Below, piece after piece: positions 46,964-55,798 of a stretch of 64,000 nt of DNA. The DNA lies in contig OZ242006.1 of assembly GCA_965204705.1 (NCBI GenBank), forward strand, positions 5,828,001 through 5,892,000, given 5' to 3'. The notes beneath the pieces were generated by a model. That model saw only the letters and a program-made list of their open reading frames with translations. It had not been told where the DNA came from and ran no database searches. The translations under genes were made by a program, and so were the position numbers. Position 1 is the stretch's first letter. Every line of letters begins with the position of its first letter. Source of the stretch: Bin5 sp965204705. GTDB lineage: Bacteria > Chloroflexota > Anaerolineae > Caldilineales > Caldilineaceae.

Positions 46964-48565
46964 ATGAACACAAATACTGACCCCTCAGCGAACGCCTACC
47001 AACTCCGCGGCGGAGAGAGTGTCCTTCTCCTCGACGAAGCCCTTATTCAGGAGGAAGACGGCATCACCCGCGCGGTTCAGCCCTGCGCCAAAATCCCATT
47101 CGTCATGGAGCCCGACGCCGACAAGCCCTGGGAGGCCTGCGGCCCCGGTATGAGCAAGCGCATCCATCTCTACGGCACGGCTCTCTACGACGATCTGGCG
47201 GGCAAGTACCGGATGTGGTACTTCGGCCGCATGGGCCCCCACTGGCGCGTGCCGGACGGCAACTACCAGATCCCCGATCTCTATGTCCCCCGCACCGACG
47301 AAAGACCCTTCCACTGCAACGGCGTCACCGCCGACCGCTATGGACGCGCCTTTGTCGACAACGACCGCGGCGACCTCACCCTGTACGCGGAGAGCGACGA
47401 CGGCATCAACTGGACCAAGCCGGAGCTGGGTATCTTCACCTTCAACGGCAGCTCTGCCAACAACATCATCTGGGATCTTCACGGCGCCTCCGTCTTCATT
47501 GATCGAGACGAGGAGGAGGAAGACAAACGCTACAAGGCGATCGGTTTTTGCCGCCGCTACCGCAGCATCTTTCTGCTCACCTCGCCCGACGGCATTCACT
47601 GGGATGACAACGTTACCGTGACCCTGCCCGAGCAGGGGCGCGTCCATAACTGTCTCGAGTCGGTGGTAAAGCGCAGCAACGAGGGCACGTTCAACGTAAC
47701 CTGGGACGCGGCCGATTTTATCTACCGCGCCTACTCGCTGCAGCGCTTTGACGATAGCGAGAAGCGGCGCGTCATCTGTTACTCGGAAAGCCCCTCTCTG
47801 GCCGGCCCCTGGAAGGACTCCTACCCGATCCTGGAGCCGAGTAGCTGGGACGACGAGATCGCCCGGCGCAGGTACGGCGCGCTGCGCGCCGAGTTCCACA
47901 ACATGTCCGCCTTTCGTTACGGGGGTCTTCATATCGGTCTGCTGGGCGTCCTCTACGTGACCGCCGAGCAGATTCCAGGCGAGAAGAACCAGATCCCCTG
48001 CGACGGCCCCATTGACGGCCAGTTCGTCTACAGCCGCGATGGCATCAACTGGCAGCATGCCGACCGCGCCCGCACTGTTGCGCTCCCGCGCGGCCGCGGC
48101 GCGGCCTTTGACAGGGGCATGATCATCGGCACGGCCAAAGAGCCGATCATCGAAGGCGACGAAGTTCACTGGTTCTACACCGGCTGCGAGCATACGCACG
48201 GCGAAGTCGACATGGAGAAGCGCGTCAAGCGGCTGGGGCGCGCCACCTGGCAGCGGGACCGCTTCGTCGCTCTCGCCGCGGCCGGCGAGGCGATGATCGT
48301 GACGAAGCCTCTGCAACTGCCCGCGGGTGCCGGCGCGCTTGAGGTGAACGCAGATGCCGCCGGCGGGCAGCTGCGCGTCGAACTGTGCCGTCCCGACGGA
48401 CGCGTCGTGGACGGCTATTCGCGTGAAGACTGTCTTCCTCTGCAAAGCGATGAACTGCACTGGCAGGTCAGGTGGCAGAACGAGGAGCCAGCGATCGAAG
48501 GCGCCGTCCAGATCCGCTTTTTCCTCAATCGCAGCAAACTGTACAGCTTCACGTTCAGGACCTGA
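46964..48565 (+). CDS. Beta-propeller glycosidase-like protein (GH32/GH43-type fold)
   Basis: 533 residues. Repeated stretches of the form YRMWYFGRMG, YAESDDGINWTKPELG, TSPDGIHWDD and YSRDGINWQHAD are typical of five-bladed propeller glycoside hydrolases and their relatives, where a D/S-DGxxW turn recurs in each blade. The last ~120 residues form a beta-sandwich-like domain. No signal peptide is seen. Catalytic residues cannot be identified with certainty, so it may be a hydrolase or a sugar-binding protein. It follows the inositol-dehydrogenase-like gene by 76 bases, probably in one operon. Confidence 0.65.
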   Translation: MNTNTDPSANAYQLRGGESVLLLDEALIQEEDGITRAVQPCAKIPFVMEPDADKPWEACGPGMSKRIHLYGTALYDDLAGKYRMWYFGRMGPHWRVPDGNYQIPDLYVPRTDERPFHCNGVTADRYGRAFVDNDRGDLTLYAESDDGINWTKPELGIFTFNGSSANNIIWDLHGASVFIDRDEEEEDKRYKAIGFCRRYRSIFLLTSPDGIHWDDNVTVTLPEQGRVHNCLESVVKRSNEGTFNVTWDAADFIYRAYSLQRFDDSEKRRVICYSESPSLAGPWKDSYPILEPSSWDDEIARRRYGALRAEFHNMSAFRYGGLHIGLLGVLYVTAEQIPGEKNQIPCDGPIDGQFVYSRDGINWQHADRARTVALPRGRGAAFDRGMIIGTAKEPIIEGDEVHWFYTGCEHTHGEVDMEKRVKRLGRATWQRDRFVALAAAGEAMIVTKPLQLPAGAGALEVNADAAGGQLRVELCRPDGRVVDGYSREDCLPLQSDELHWQVRWQNEEPAIEGAVQIRFFLNRSKLYSFTFRT

Positions 48566-48804
48566 ATCCCCTGCTCTTCAAGATGACCTGGCTGGCATCA
48601 GCAGGATCAACACCCCCAATCGGCCCTTCCAGACCTATAAAGTCGATTCTCAGGCCGAGCGACTTCCCAAAACAACCAAACCTTGTCTTAGCTACCGCGC
48701 GATTATGTTTTTCGATTGACATATTTGTGCAACATTTCACCTCTATCATTTGCAGGTATGAGGGAATCGCCCTCAGGCAAACGGATAGGGAAAGAGGTGA
48801 AAGG
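48566..48804. other. Intergenic region upstream of the lipoprotein gene
   Basis: About 240 bases without a gene. TTGACA at 48716 is a perfect -35 hexamer, but the best -10 (TATCAT) is 22 bases downstream, too far for a normal sigma70 promoter. A nonstandard or response-regulator-dependent promoter is possible. Confidence 0.35.
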
Positions 48805-49386
48805 ATGGCAAGCAAGACGGTGTTGACGAAGAACTTCGTGCTGATGTTAGCGTTGACTGCAGTCATGGTGGCAATCGGCATCAGTGGCTGTGTAATGACT
48901 GTCGGAACGGGCGAGCATCATGGCTCAAGCGGCATAGAGACGAGCCGGGGCGAACACGAACGTGAAGGCGGCACCGGTGAAGGTGAGAGCAGTGAAGGTG
49001 TCAGCGAAAGCGAAGGCGAAGAATCAGGCAAAACTCTGACCCTGACCGAGCGCTATGATACCGTTCGCAAGGGCGCCAGGCTGATTCTGACCTACGACGC
49101 CCGGAGCAACTCCTTCAACGGCACGGTGGAAAACACCACGGACAGCACCTTGGAGCAAGTTCGGGTTGAGGTGCACCTGTCGAATGGCGTCGAGCTCGGA
49201 CCGACAACGCCGGTTGACATCGCTCCTGGTGAAATCGTGGATGTTACCCTCCCCGCAACAGCCCAATCGTTTGACGGGTGGACGCCCCACGCCGAAGTAG
49301 GGCCGGGAACCGGAGGAGAGGCAGGCGAACATGGTCCCGGCGGCGAGGATGGGGAAGAAGGCGGCGAACACAGTAGCGGCGGCTAG
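48805..49386 (+). CDS. Acidic Gly/Glu-rich lipoprotein
   Basis: 193 residues from the ATG at 48805, with GAGGTG upstream. A signal sequence ends in the lipobox Ile-Ser-Gly-Cys29. A low-complexity stretch (residues ~35-75) rich in Glu, Gly and Ser follows, then a small domain resembling the FxLYD/CARDB type (SFNGTVENTTDSTLEQVRVEV), and an acidic Gly/Glu/His tail. It is probably anchored to the outside of the membrane. The response regulator/sensor kinase pair downstream on the same strand may report on its environment or control it. Confidence 0.75.
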   Translation: MASKTVLTKNFVLMLALTAVMVAIGISGCVMTVGTGEHHGSSGIETSRGEHEREGGTGEGESSEGVSESEGEESGKTLTLTERYDTVRKGARLILTYDARSNSFNGTVENTTDSTLEQVRVEVHLSNGVELGPTTPVDIAPGEIVDVTLPATAQSFDGWTPHAEVGPGTGGEAGEHGPGGEDGEEGGEHSSGG

Positions 49387-49498
49387 CAAGACCGAGGCGA
49401 AAGGCGCCGGCAGCCGTTTTCTGGCGGACAGGCGCGATACGCAGACGCGGTATCCGGCATGGACACCGCGTCTGCACGGCTTCAGTTGAGAAACGATA

Positions 49499-50176
49499 AT
49501 GCGTTCCATGATTCTGATCGTTGAAGATGATACGCGGATCGCGAACTGGCTGAAAATCTTTTTTGAGCAGGCAGGATTTACGGCCAAAGTAACCCACGAT
49601 GGCAGGACAGGGCTCACCCTTGCCCGCACCCTTGCCCCCGACCTGATCGTGCTCGATCTTATGCTCCCCGGCCTCGACGGGATCGAGCTCTGTCGCATTT
49701 TGCGCCGCGAATCGGATGTTCCCATCATCATGCTCACGGCCAGAGACGCCCATACCGACCGCATCAGCGGGCTCGAAAGCGGCGCGGACGATTATGTTGT
49801 CAAGCCGTTCGACCCTGAAGAGGTCGTGGCGCGCGCCAGAGCCGTGCTGCGTCGGGTCAATGATAAAGTGCAGCAAGTGTTGACCTGCGGCCACATTACG
49901 ATCGATGAAACCACGCAGCGCGTGACGATTGACGGGCAACCAATCAGCCTGAGCCATGCCCAATTCCTCCTGCTCGCTACCTTCATGCGCCATCCGAATC
50001 AGGTGCTCACGCGCGACCAGCTGATCGCTCTTGCCTTCAATAACAGTTTTGATGGATACGATCGTGCCATTGACAGCCACATCTCTCGTCTACGCAGGCA
50101 GATTTCTGTAGATGGGCGCCAGCCGATTCAAACCGTCTATGGCACCGGCTACAGATTTGTAACGGAGGAAGGTTGA
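49499..50176 (+). CDS. OmpR/PhoB-family response regulator
   Basis: 225 residues. The receiver domain has the acidic pair VEDD, phosphorylatable Asp53 in LIVLDLMLPG, and a lysine in YVVKPFD (about residue 102). The winged-helix DNA-binding domain ends in RGxRF-like GTGYRFV. The stop codon overlaps the start codon of the kinase gene by one base (TGATG), so the two are translationally coupled. DNA target unknown; it may regulate the lipoprotein gene upstream. Confidence 0.93.
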   Translation: MRSMILIVEDDTRIANWLKIFFEQAGFTAKVTHDGRTGLTLARTLAPDLIVLDLMLPGLDGIELCRILRRESDVPIIMLTARDAHTDRISGLESGADDYVVKPFDPEEVVARARAVLRRVNDKVQQVLTCGHITIDETTQRVTIDGQPISLSHAQFLLLATFMRHPNQVLTRDQLIALAFNNSFDGYDRAIDSHISRLRRQISVDGRQPIQTVYGTGYRFVTEEG

Positions 50177-51594
50177 TGTCGTTACGCTGGCGTTTTCTGG
50201 GCGCATTTATCCTGCTCATCGTTCTCGTTGTCTCGCTCAGTTTGGGCGTCGGATACTATACGACACAGGCGCAACTGGACACTTTTATCGGCGCGCTCAG
50301 TAGCGATCAAGCCAATGACCTGGCTCTTAAGTTGAGTCGGGCATACACTTCATCTGATGGCTGGGAAACGTTGGGAACCGCTCTATCCGAGACGGGGTAT
50401 CTCTTCGATCACGGGGCGGAACAGAAGCGCTCCGAAGAAACTGAAGAAAAAGGCTCTGAACTCTTCCATAGCGAGTCTGACAGAGACCGTATACGCGTTG
50501 TCATTACTGATGTCTATGGCTATGTCTTACTGGATAATTTCGCCGAGCTGCGATGGGGTGAGGTCGCGCCGGAATTGGATGGACAGCGCGTTGATATATT
50601 CGATCTGCGTACCGGCCAGTCCGTGGGGTATGCGTATGTTGATGTGAATCGTGAACTGTGGGCGACCGAATCGCATGGCTTTCTTCGAAACCTGCTTTAC
50701 ACCATCACCATTGGCGGCCTGTTGACTGCTGCGATGGCGTTCCTGCTGGCCGTATGGCTTGCCAGACGCATCACCGCTCCCGTCACCGCGCTGACCCAGG
50801 CCGCCCAGTCCATCGCGCAACGCAGTGATACCGTTCAGCTGCCGGTTACCTCCCCGGATGAGCTTGGGCAGATGAGCGCGGCATTCAACCGGATGACAAC
50901 CGCCCTCCAAACGCAACGCGACCTGCGCAAGCGGCTCCTCGACGATATCTCGCATGAACTGAACACGCCCTTGAGCGTCATCCGGCTGGAAGCGCACGGG
51001 CTGCGCCAAGGGTTGCAGACACCCGCACAGGCAGCCGACCAGATCATTGAAGAAGTGAAGCTGCTCCGTAACCTGGCGCGTGACCTGAACTGGCTGGCCG
51101 AAACCGAATCCGACGAGCTGCGGCTCACGATTGAACCGTACTCGCTCCATCAACTGCTCGCCGCTGAAGTGGACCGCTGGCAGCCGCAAGCGCAGATGCA
51201 CGAGATCAACTTATCGCTGCAACCGCTGCCTGAACTGCCGGTGCTCAATCTCGACCGGATGCGGCTGGGTCAGGCGTTGGGCAATGTCATTCACAATGCG
51301 CTCCAGCACACGGAGGCGGGCGGCCGGGTAACGGTTACGGCAACCATGGAAGCGGGCGGGGGTGTGGGGATTTCTGTAACGGATGATGGGGCAGGGGTCG
51401 ACCCTGCCGATCTGCCTCATATCTTCAACCGCCTCTATCGCGCCGATCAGTCTCGCAGTCGCCGCACCGGCGGCATGGGGCTGGGGCTGACAATCGCCCG
51501 CGCCATTATTGAAGCGCACAATGGTACGATTGCCGTCACCAGCAGCGGGCTTGGACAGGGGACAACCGTGCGGTTCGATCTTCCACTGTCATAG
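50176..51594 (+). CDS. Sensor histidine kinase
   Basis: 472 residues. Membrane helix near residues 8-30, a periplasmic sensor of about 130 residues, a second helix near 180-200, HAMP (ARRITAPVTALTQAAQ), and H-box DISHELNTPLSVIRLE with the phosphorylation site His260. The N box (NVIHNALQHTEAGG), G1 (VTDDGAGVD) and G2 (GGMGLGLTIARA) are all present. It phosphorylates the response regulator encoded just upstream. The signal is unknown. Confidence 0.93.
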   Translation: MSLRWRFLGAFILLIVLVVSLSLGVGYYTTQAQLDTFIGALSSDQANDLALKLSRAYTSSDGWETLGTALSETGYLFDHGAEQKRSEETEEKGSELFHSESDRDRIRVVITDVYGYVLLDNFAELRWGEVAPELDGQRVDIFDLRTGQSVGYAYVDVNRELWATESHGFLRNLLYTITIGGLLTAAMAFLLAVWLARRITAPVTALTQAAQSIAQRSDTVQLPVTSPDELGQMSAAFNRMTTALQTQRDLRKRLLDDISHELNTPLSVIRLEAHGLRQGLQTPAQAADQIIEEVKLLRNLARDLNWLAETESDELRLTIEPYSLHQLLAAEVDRWQPQAQMHEINLSLQPLPELPVLNLDRMRLGQALGNVIHNALQHTEAGGRVTVTATMEAGGGVGISVTDDGAGVDPADLPHIFNRLYRADQSRSRRTGGMGLGLTIARAIIEAHNGTIAVTSSGLGQGTTVRFDLPLS

Positions 51595-51847
51595 ACGACA
51601 GTTGCCAGCCAGCCCTGATGCGTTTGCCGCAAGGCAAAGCCTGTAACACTGCCTTTCATCACAATCCAGCGGCAGGGGGCAACCAGGCTGATACTTCCCG
51701 GCATTGCAAACGCCGGCTTGCGCATGTGAACAGCGATTGCTTCAATTCGCAGTCCGCTATATATTTATGGCGACGCGAAGACAGGGAATTTGCGATGCGC
51801 AAAGCCCGAATGAACCCGAACAGAAAATACACAGGTCGAGGGGTCCA

Positions 51848-52570
51848 ATGAGCCTTACAATCCAGGAAAGAGAATCCTTTGAAGCCAACGGTTATCTGCT
51901 CAAAAAAGGTCTCGTCTCCCGGCAGGAGATCGGGCAGATCCGCCAGGAATTGCCAGACATCCACCGGCGCATGGTGGCTGACCCGCCGCCTGAAGTCCAC
52001 GTTGCCTGGGAGGACGAGGACGCGCCCGACGAGAGCAAGATCATCCGCCAGCTGATGCACAGCGAACTGGTCAGCCCGACACTCAATCGCATCCTGCGCA
52101 GCGACGCGCTCGTCGATATCGTGGCCGATCTGATGCACCCGCAGGTCGCCCTCTATCACAGCAAGCTGCTGCCCAAAGAGGCCGGCATCGGCGCGGCGAC
52201 GCCCTGGCATCAGGACTACGCCTACTGGAAGACCGACGAGAACCAGCCGATGATGATCAACTGCCAGCTTGCCATCGATCCGATGACGCTCGAAAACGGC
52301 TGCCTGGAGTTCATCCCCGGCAGCCACCGCTGGGGACTGCAGGACCATGAGCGGCACCAGGAGACCTTCGGCAGGTTCCTGCCCGGCCACTACTACAAGC
52401 GGGACGAGGGCGTGACCATTCCGATGGAGCCGGGGGACGGCATCTTTTTCACATCCCTCGTCATCCACGGCTCCGCGCCCAACAAATCGTCCCATCCCCG
52501 TTGGGCCAACACTTTCGCTTACAACGTGCCCGGCAACGGTGAGCACCAGGTGCGCGAAGTTTTGCGTTGA
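51848..52570 (+). CDS. Phytanoyl-CoA dioxygenase family protein (4)
   Basis: 240 residues from the ATG at 51848, GAGGGG upstream; an earlier in-frame start at 51704 would add 48 unlike residues. The HxD is in PWHQDYAYWKTD, distal histidine in LVIHGSAPN and arginine in HPRWANTF. It stands alone between the two-component system and the restriction-modification island. This is a clean fourth example of the family in the window. Confidence 0.88.
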   Translation: MSLTIQERESFEANGYLLKKGLVSRQEIGQIRQELPDIHRRMVADPPPEVHVAWEDEDAPDESKIIRQLMHSELVSPTLNRILRSDALVDIVADLMHPQVALYHSKLLPKEAGIGAATPWHQDYAYWKTDENQPMMINCQLAIDPMTLENGCLEFIPGSHRWGLQDHERHQETFGRFLPGHYYKRDEGVTIPMEPGDGIFFTSLVIHGSAPNKSSHPRWANTFAYNVPGNGEHQVREVLR

Positions 52571-52712
52571 CCGCCCAAGCTGAATGCCCAGGCTGAATGT
52601 ACGGGCCGAATGCGGGCGCGGCATCCTCTGGTTCACAGGAGATCCAGGGTCCGCTGCGGTTGGTCGCGCTTTGTCTCAGTAGAATTGCCAGGGCGACTGC
52701 AGCATGAGGAAT

Positions 52713-52742
52713 TTGGCATGTCTTCCTGCGATATGTTATATT
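52713..52742 (+). promoter_or_regulatory. Sigma70-type promoter for hsdM, possibly leaderless
   Basis: TTGGCA, 18 bases, TATATT. Transcription should begin near 52749, which is the ATG of hsdM itself. Immediately downstream the sequence AAACATGAC occurs twice in tandem (52745-52763), a possible operator for the HTH domain at the start of the HsdM protein. Confidence 0.55.
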
Positions 52743-52748
52743 GCAAAC

Positions 52749-54593
52749 ATGACAAACATGACAGATTCCCAAGACATCCCCGCCACATTACGCGCCGTCC
52801 GCGCCAGCCTCGACCTCACCCAGCAGCAACTCGCTGAGCGGCTCGGAGTTTCCTATACCACCGTAAACCGGTGGGAGGGAGGCGCAAACAGGCCCCAAAA
52901 GGCAGCGCTGGAGGCAATTGCGGCGCTGGCCGCCGAAGCCGGGCTCGACGCGGCAACGGTTGCCGAACAACCTGTCGAGGCGGCCGCAGGCGTAACCGCG
53001 CGCCGCCGTGGCCGCCGTGCGCAGATCTCTTCAACGCGAACAATGGAGCAGATGCTGTGGGACGCAGCCTGCTCTATCCGCGGCGAGAAAGACGCAGCCA
53101 AATTCAAGGACTATCTGCTGCCCCTCCTCTTTCTGAAGCGGCTGTCCGATGTCTTTGACGACGAGATCGAGCGTCTCGGCGAGGAATACGGTGACTACGC
53201 CGCTGCGCTGGAGATCGCCGAGGACGACCATGCCCTGCTGCGCTTCTATCTGCCTCCCGAGGCGCGCTGGGCGATAATCAGTGGACGCCGGGAATGCGAC
53301 TGGCCGCTCGACGGCCAGGGGCGCAGTACGCGGCCCAGAGACATAGGCGAACACCTGACAAGGGCAGTGCGCGCTGTGGTGCGGCATAACCCCCCGCTTT
53401 CCGGCGTTATTGACATGGTCGACTTCGCCGCGGAACGCAACGGCGAACGCGACGTCAACCCGGCGAAACTGTATGACGTTGTTGAGGACTTCTCTCATCC
53501 ACGCTATCGGCTCGGATTGGCCGACGTGCAGCCCGATTTTCTCGGCCGCGCCTACGAATTCCTGTTGCGGAAGTTCGCCGAAGGATCGGGGCAGAGCGCG
53601 GGCGAATTCTTCACGCCGACCGAAGTCGGTTTCCTGATGGCGCACATAATGCGTCCCAGGCCCGGTGAAGAATGCCATGACTACGCCTGCGGTTCAGCCG
53701 GCCTGTTGATAAAGCTGCAGCTCGTCGCCCGGGAACTCGACCCCACCAGCCGCATACCGCTCCGGCTCCACGGCCAGGAGCTCCAGGCCGAGAGCTACGC
53801 CGTCGCCAAGATGAACGCCATTATCCATGACATGGAAGCGGAGATACAGCGCGGCGATACGATGATCAACCCGAAATTCAGGACCGCCGGCAGCAGGATC
53901 CGTACATTCGATATCGTTGTCGCCAATCCGATGTGGAACCAGCCCTTCGACACGGAGGTCTTTGCCAGCGATCCCTTCGACCGCTTCCGCACCCGGGGCG
54001 GCATAACGACCGGTAAGGGGGATTGGGCCTGGCTGCAACACACACTTGCCTGCCTGAACGAACGCGGGCGTGCCGCGGTAGTGCTCGACACCGGCGCGAT
54101 GACGCGCGGGTCGGGCAGCAAGCACGAGGACCGGGAACGCAATATCCGCAAATGGTTCGTCGACCACGACCTGATCGACGGTGTGATCCTGCTGCCCGAC
54201 AACCTCTTCTACAACACCACGGCCGCTGGCGTCATCGTGGTCCTGTCGAAACGCAAGCCCGCGGCGCGCAAAGATAAGATCGTGCTTGTCAACGCCAGCG
54301 CACGGGTAAAGAAGGGCCGCCCCAAGAACTACATCCCGCAAGAAGATATCCGCCCGCTGGCGACTGCCTATGTGAAGGGGGAACCGGTCGAGGGGGAGAT
54401 TGCGGTTATTACGCGGGAACAAGCGGAAGAAGCGGATTATAATCTGAGTCCGAGCCGATGGGTGGAGCAGACAGCGAGTGACGAAGATACTAGTAATATT
54501 TCTGAGCTAGTTGTGTCTCTCAAACAGCTCTCAAAAGACATTTTTTCGTCAGATGAGCGCTTATTCACCATGTTGAAGAGAATTGAACCATGA
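52749..54593 (+). CDS. hsdM: Type I restriction-modification DNA methyltransferase with N-terminal HTH
   Basis: 614 residues from the ATG at 52749 (52758 is equally possible). Residues ~10-65 form an XRE-type HTH (LDLTQQQLAERLGVSYTTVN). The type I N-terminal helical domain follows (MLWDAACSIRGEKDAAKF), then the N6-adenine methyltransferase core: SAM motif YDYACGSAGLLIKLQ and catalytic motif VVANPMWNQPF (an NPxW/F variant). HsdM with HsdS methylates adenines in a bipartite site. HTH-fused HsdM proteins may regulate their own transcription. The stop overlaps the hsdS start by four bases. Confidence 0.92.
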   Translation: MTNMTDSQDIPATLRAVRASLDLTQQQLAERLGVSYTTVNRWEGGANRPQKAALEAIAALAAEAGLDAATVAEQPVEAAAGVTARRRGRRAQISSTRTMEQMLWDAACSIRGEKDAAKFKDYLLPLLFLKRLSDVFDDEIERLGEEYGDYAAALEIAEDDHALLRFYLPPEARWAIISGRRECDWPLDGQGRSTRPRDIGEHLTRAVRAVVRHNPPLSGVIDMVDFAAERNGERDVNPAKLYDVVEDFSHPRYRLGLADVQPDFLGRAYEFLLRKFAEGSGQSAGEFFTPTEVGFLMAHIMRPRPGEECHDYACGSAGLLIKLQLVARELDPTSRIPLRLHGQELQAESYAVAKMNAIIHDMEAEIQRGDTMINPKFRTAGSRIRTFDIVVANPMWNQPFDTEVFASDPFDRFRTRGGITTGKGDWAWLQHTLACLNERGRAAVVLDTGAMTRGSGSKHEDRERNIRKWFVDHDLIDGVILLPDNLFYNTTAAGVIVVLSKRKPAARKDKIVLVNASARVKKGRPKNYIPQEDIRPLATAYVKGEPVEGEIAVITREQAEEADYNLSPSRWVEQTASDEDTSNISELVVSLKQLSKDIFSSDERLFTMLKRIEP

Positions 54594-55798
54594 AGGTTTG
54601 GCGTGAATCATGTATCGGGGACGAGATCGAACTCGTTTATGGCAAGTCCCTTCCAGCACACAAACGCAAGGAAGGCCCAATCGGCGTCTATGGCTCCAAT
54701 GGCCGCGTAGGCCACCACTCTCAGTCACTGACTTCTGGACCGGGTATCATTGTCGGGAGAAAGGGGTCCGTTGGGCGAGTTGTTTATTCAGATGAAGACT
54801 TTTGGCCGATTGACACAACCTATTACGTGGTCAACAAGAACGACCACGATTGGCGTTTTCTTTTCCACTTGCTATCAAGCATTGGCTTACATGAATTGAA
54901 CAGCCACAGTGCAGTTCCTGGCTTGAATCGTCAGGATGCATATTCGATTCCGGTTCGGCTGCCAACTAAAACTGAACAGCGACAGATCGCACTTGCACTG
55001 GATACTGTTGAGAATTCAATCAAGTTTGAAGAAACAGTCATTGAGAAAACAGTTGCCCTCAAGCGAACCACAATGCGGGAACTGTTCACACGCGGACTGC
55101 GCGGCGAAGCACAGAAGGAAACCGAGATCGGCCCAATGCCGGTCAGTTGGGAGTGTTTGCCTGTATCGACACTAGGCGAAATCGTAACAGGCAACACGCC
55201 ACCAACTAAGGATTCCGCAAATTATGTTGGAGGAGAAATTCCGTTCATTGCGCCAGGCGACATTGAGCATGGCTCCTGGGTCGAGGAGACTGGGAAGTTC
55301 ATCACCGACCTAGGTCTAGAACGCTCACGCGCTATAAGGCAAGGAAGTACTTGCTTCGTTTCCATTGGATCGACTATTGGTAAGGTCGGTTATGCAGTGC
55401 CCGAAATATGCGCCACTAACCAGCAAATCAATTCGATCTTGCCAAACGACAGATTCGATCCTCATTTCATCTTCTACCTGATGGTATTTTGGGCTGAGCA
55501 TATTCGGAAACGGGCATCGCCGAGTCCAGTCCCCATTCTAAGCAAGGGAGTATTCGAACAAATCGAGATTGTTACGACTACGGACCGTGAGGAACAAAGC
55601 GAAATAGCCGCTGTCCTTGACGCCATAGATCGTAAGATCGACCTACACCGCCGTAAACGTGACGCCCTTGACGACCTGTTCAAGGCTCTGCTGCATAAGT
55701 TGATGACCGGCGAAATCTGTATAGCCGACCTTGATTTTAATGCTATTGGAACGAACGTTAATGAAGAATCAAAAGGCCATGACCAGACACAGAATTAA
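54590..55798 (+). CDS. hsdS: Type I restriction-modification specificity subunit
   Basis: 402 residues starting at the ATGA overlap with hsdM. Two target-recognition domains (about residues 1-130 and 185-340) are each followed by a conserved coiled-coil helix: TEQRQIALALDTVENSIKF and EEQSEIAAVLDAIDRKIDL. The protein binds the two halves of the recognition site and docks HsdM and HsdR. Its 3' end overlaps the start of the STAND NTPase gene by tens of bases. Specificity cannot be predicted. Confidence 0.93.
   Translation: MKVWRESCIGDEIELVYGKSLPAHKRKEGPIGVYGSNGRVGHHSQSLTSGPGIIVGRKGSVGRVVYSDEDFWPIDTTYYVVNKNDHDWRFLFHLLSSIGLHELNSHSAVPGLNRQDAYSIPVRLPTKTEQRQIALALDTVENSIKFEETVIEKTVALKRTTMRELFTRGLRGEAQKETEIGPMPVSWECLPVSTLGEIVTGNTPPTKDSANYVGGEIPFIAPGDIEHGSWVEETGKFITDLGLERSRAIRQGSTCFVSIGSTIGKVGYAVPEICATNQQINSILPNDRFDPHFIFYLMVFWAEHIRKRASPSPVPILSKGVFEQIEIVTTTDREEQSEIAAVLDAIDRKIDLHRRKRDALDDLFKALLHKLMTGEICIADLDFNAIGTNVNEESKGHDQTQN

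Noticed and set aside
46985..48460. A 491-codon minus-strand frame opposite the propeller-type gene
   Set aside because: Antisense shadow of a gene with clear repeats; valine/alanine-rich with no domain.
48716..48749. TTGACA...TATCAT as a standard promoter before the lipoprotein gene
   Set aside because: The 22-base gap is too long for a normal sigma70 promoter.
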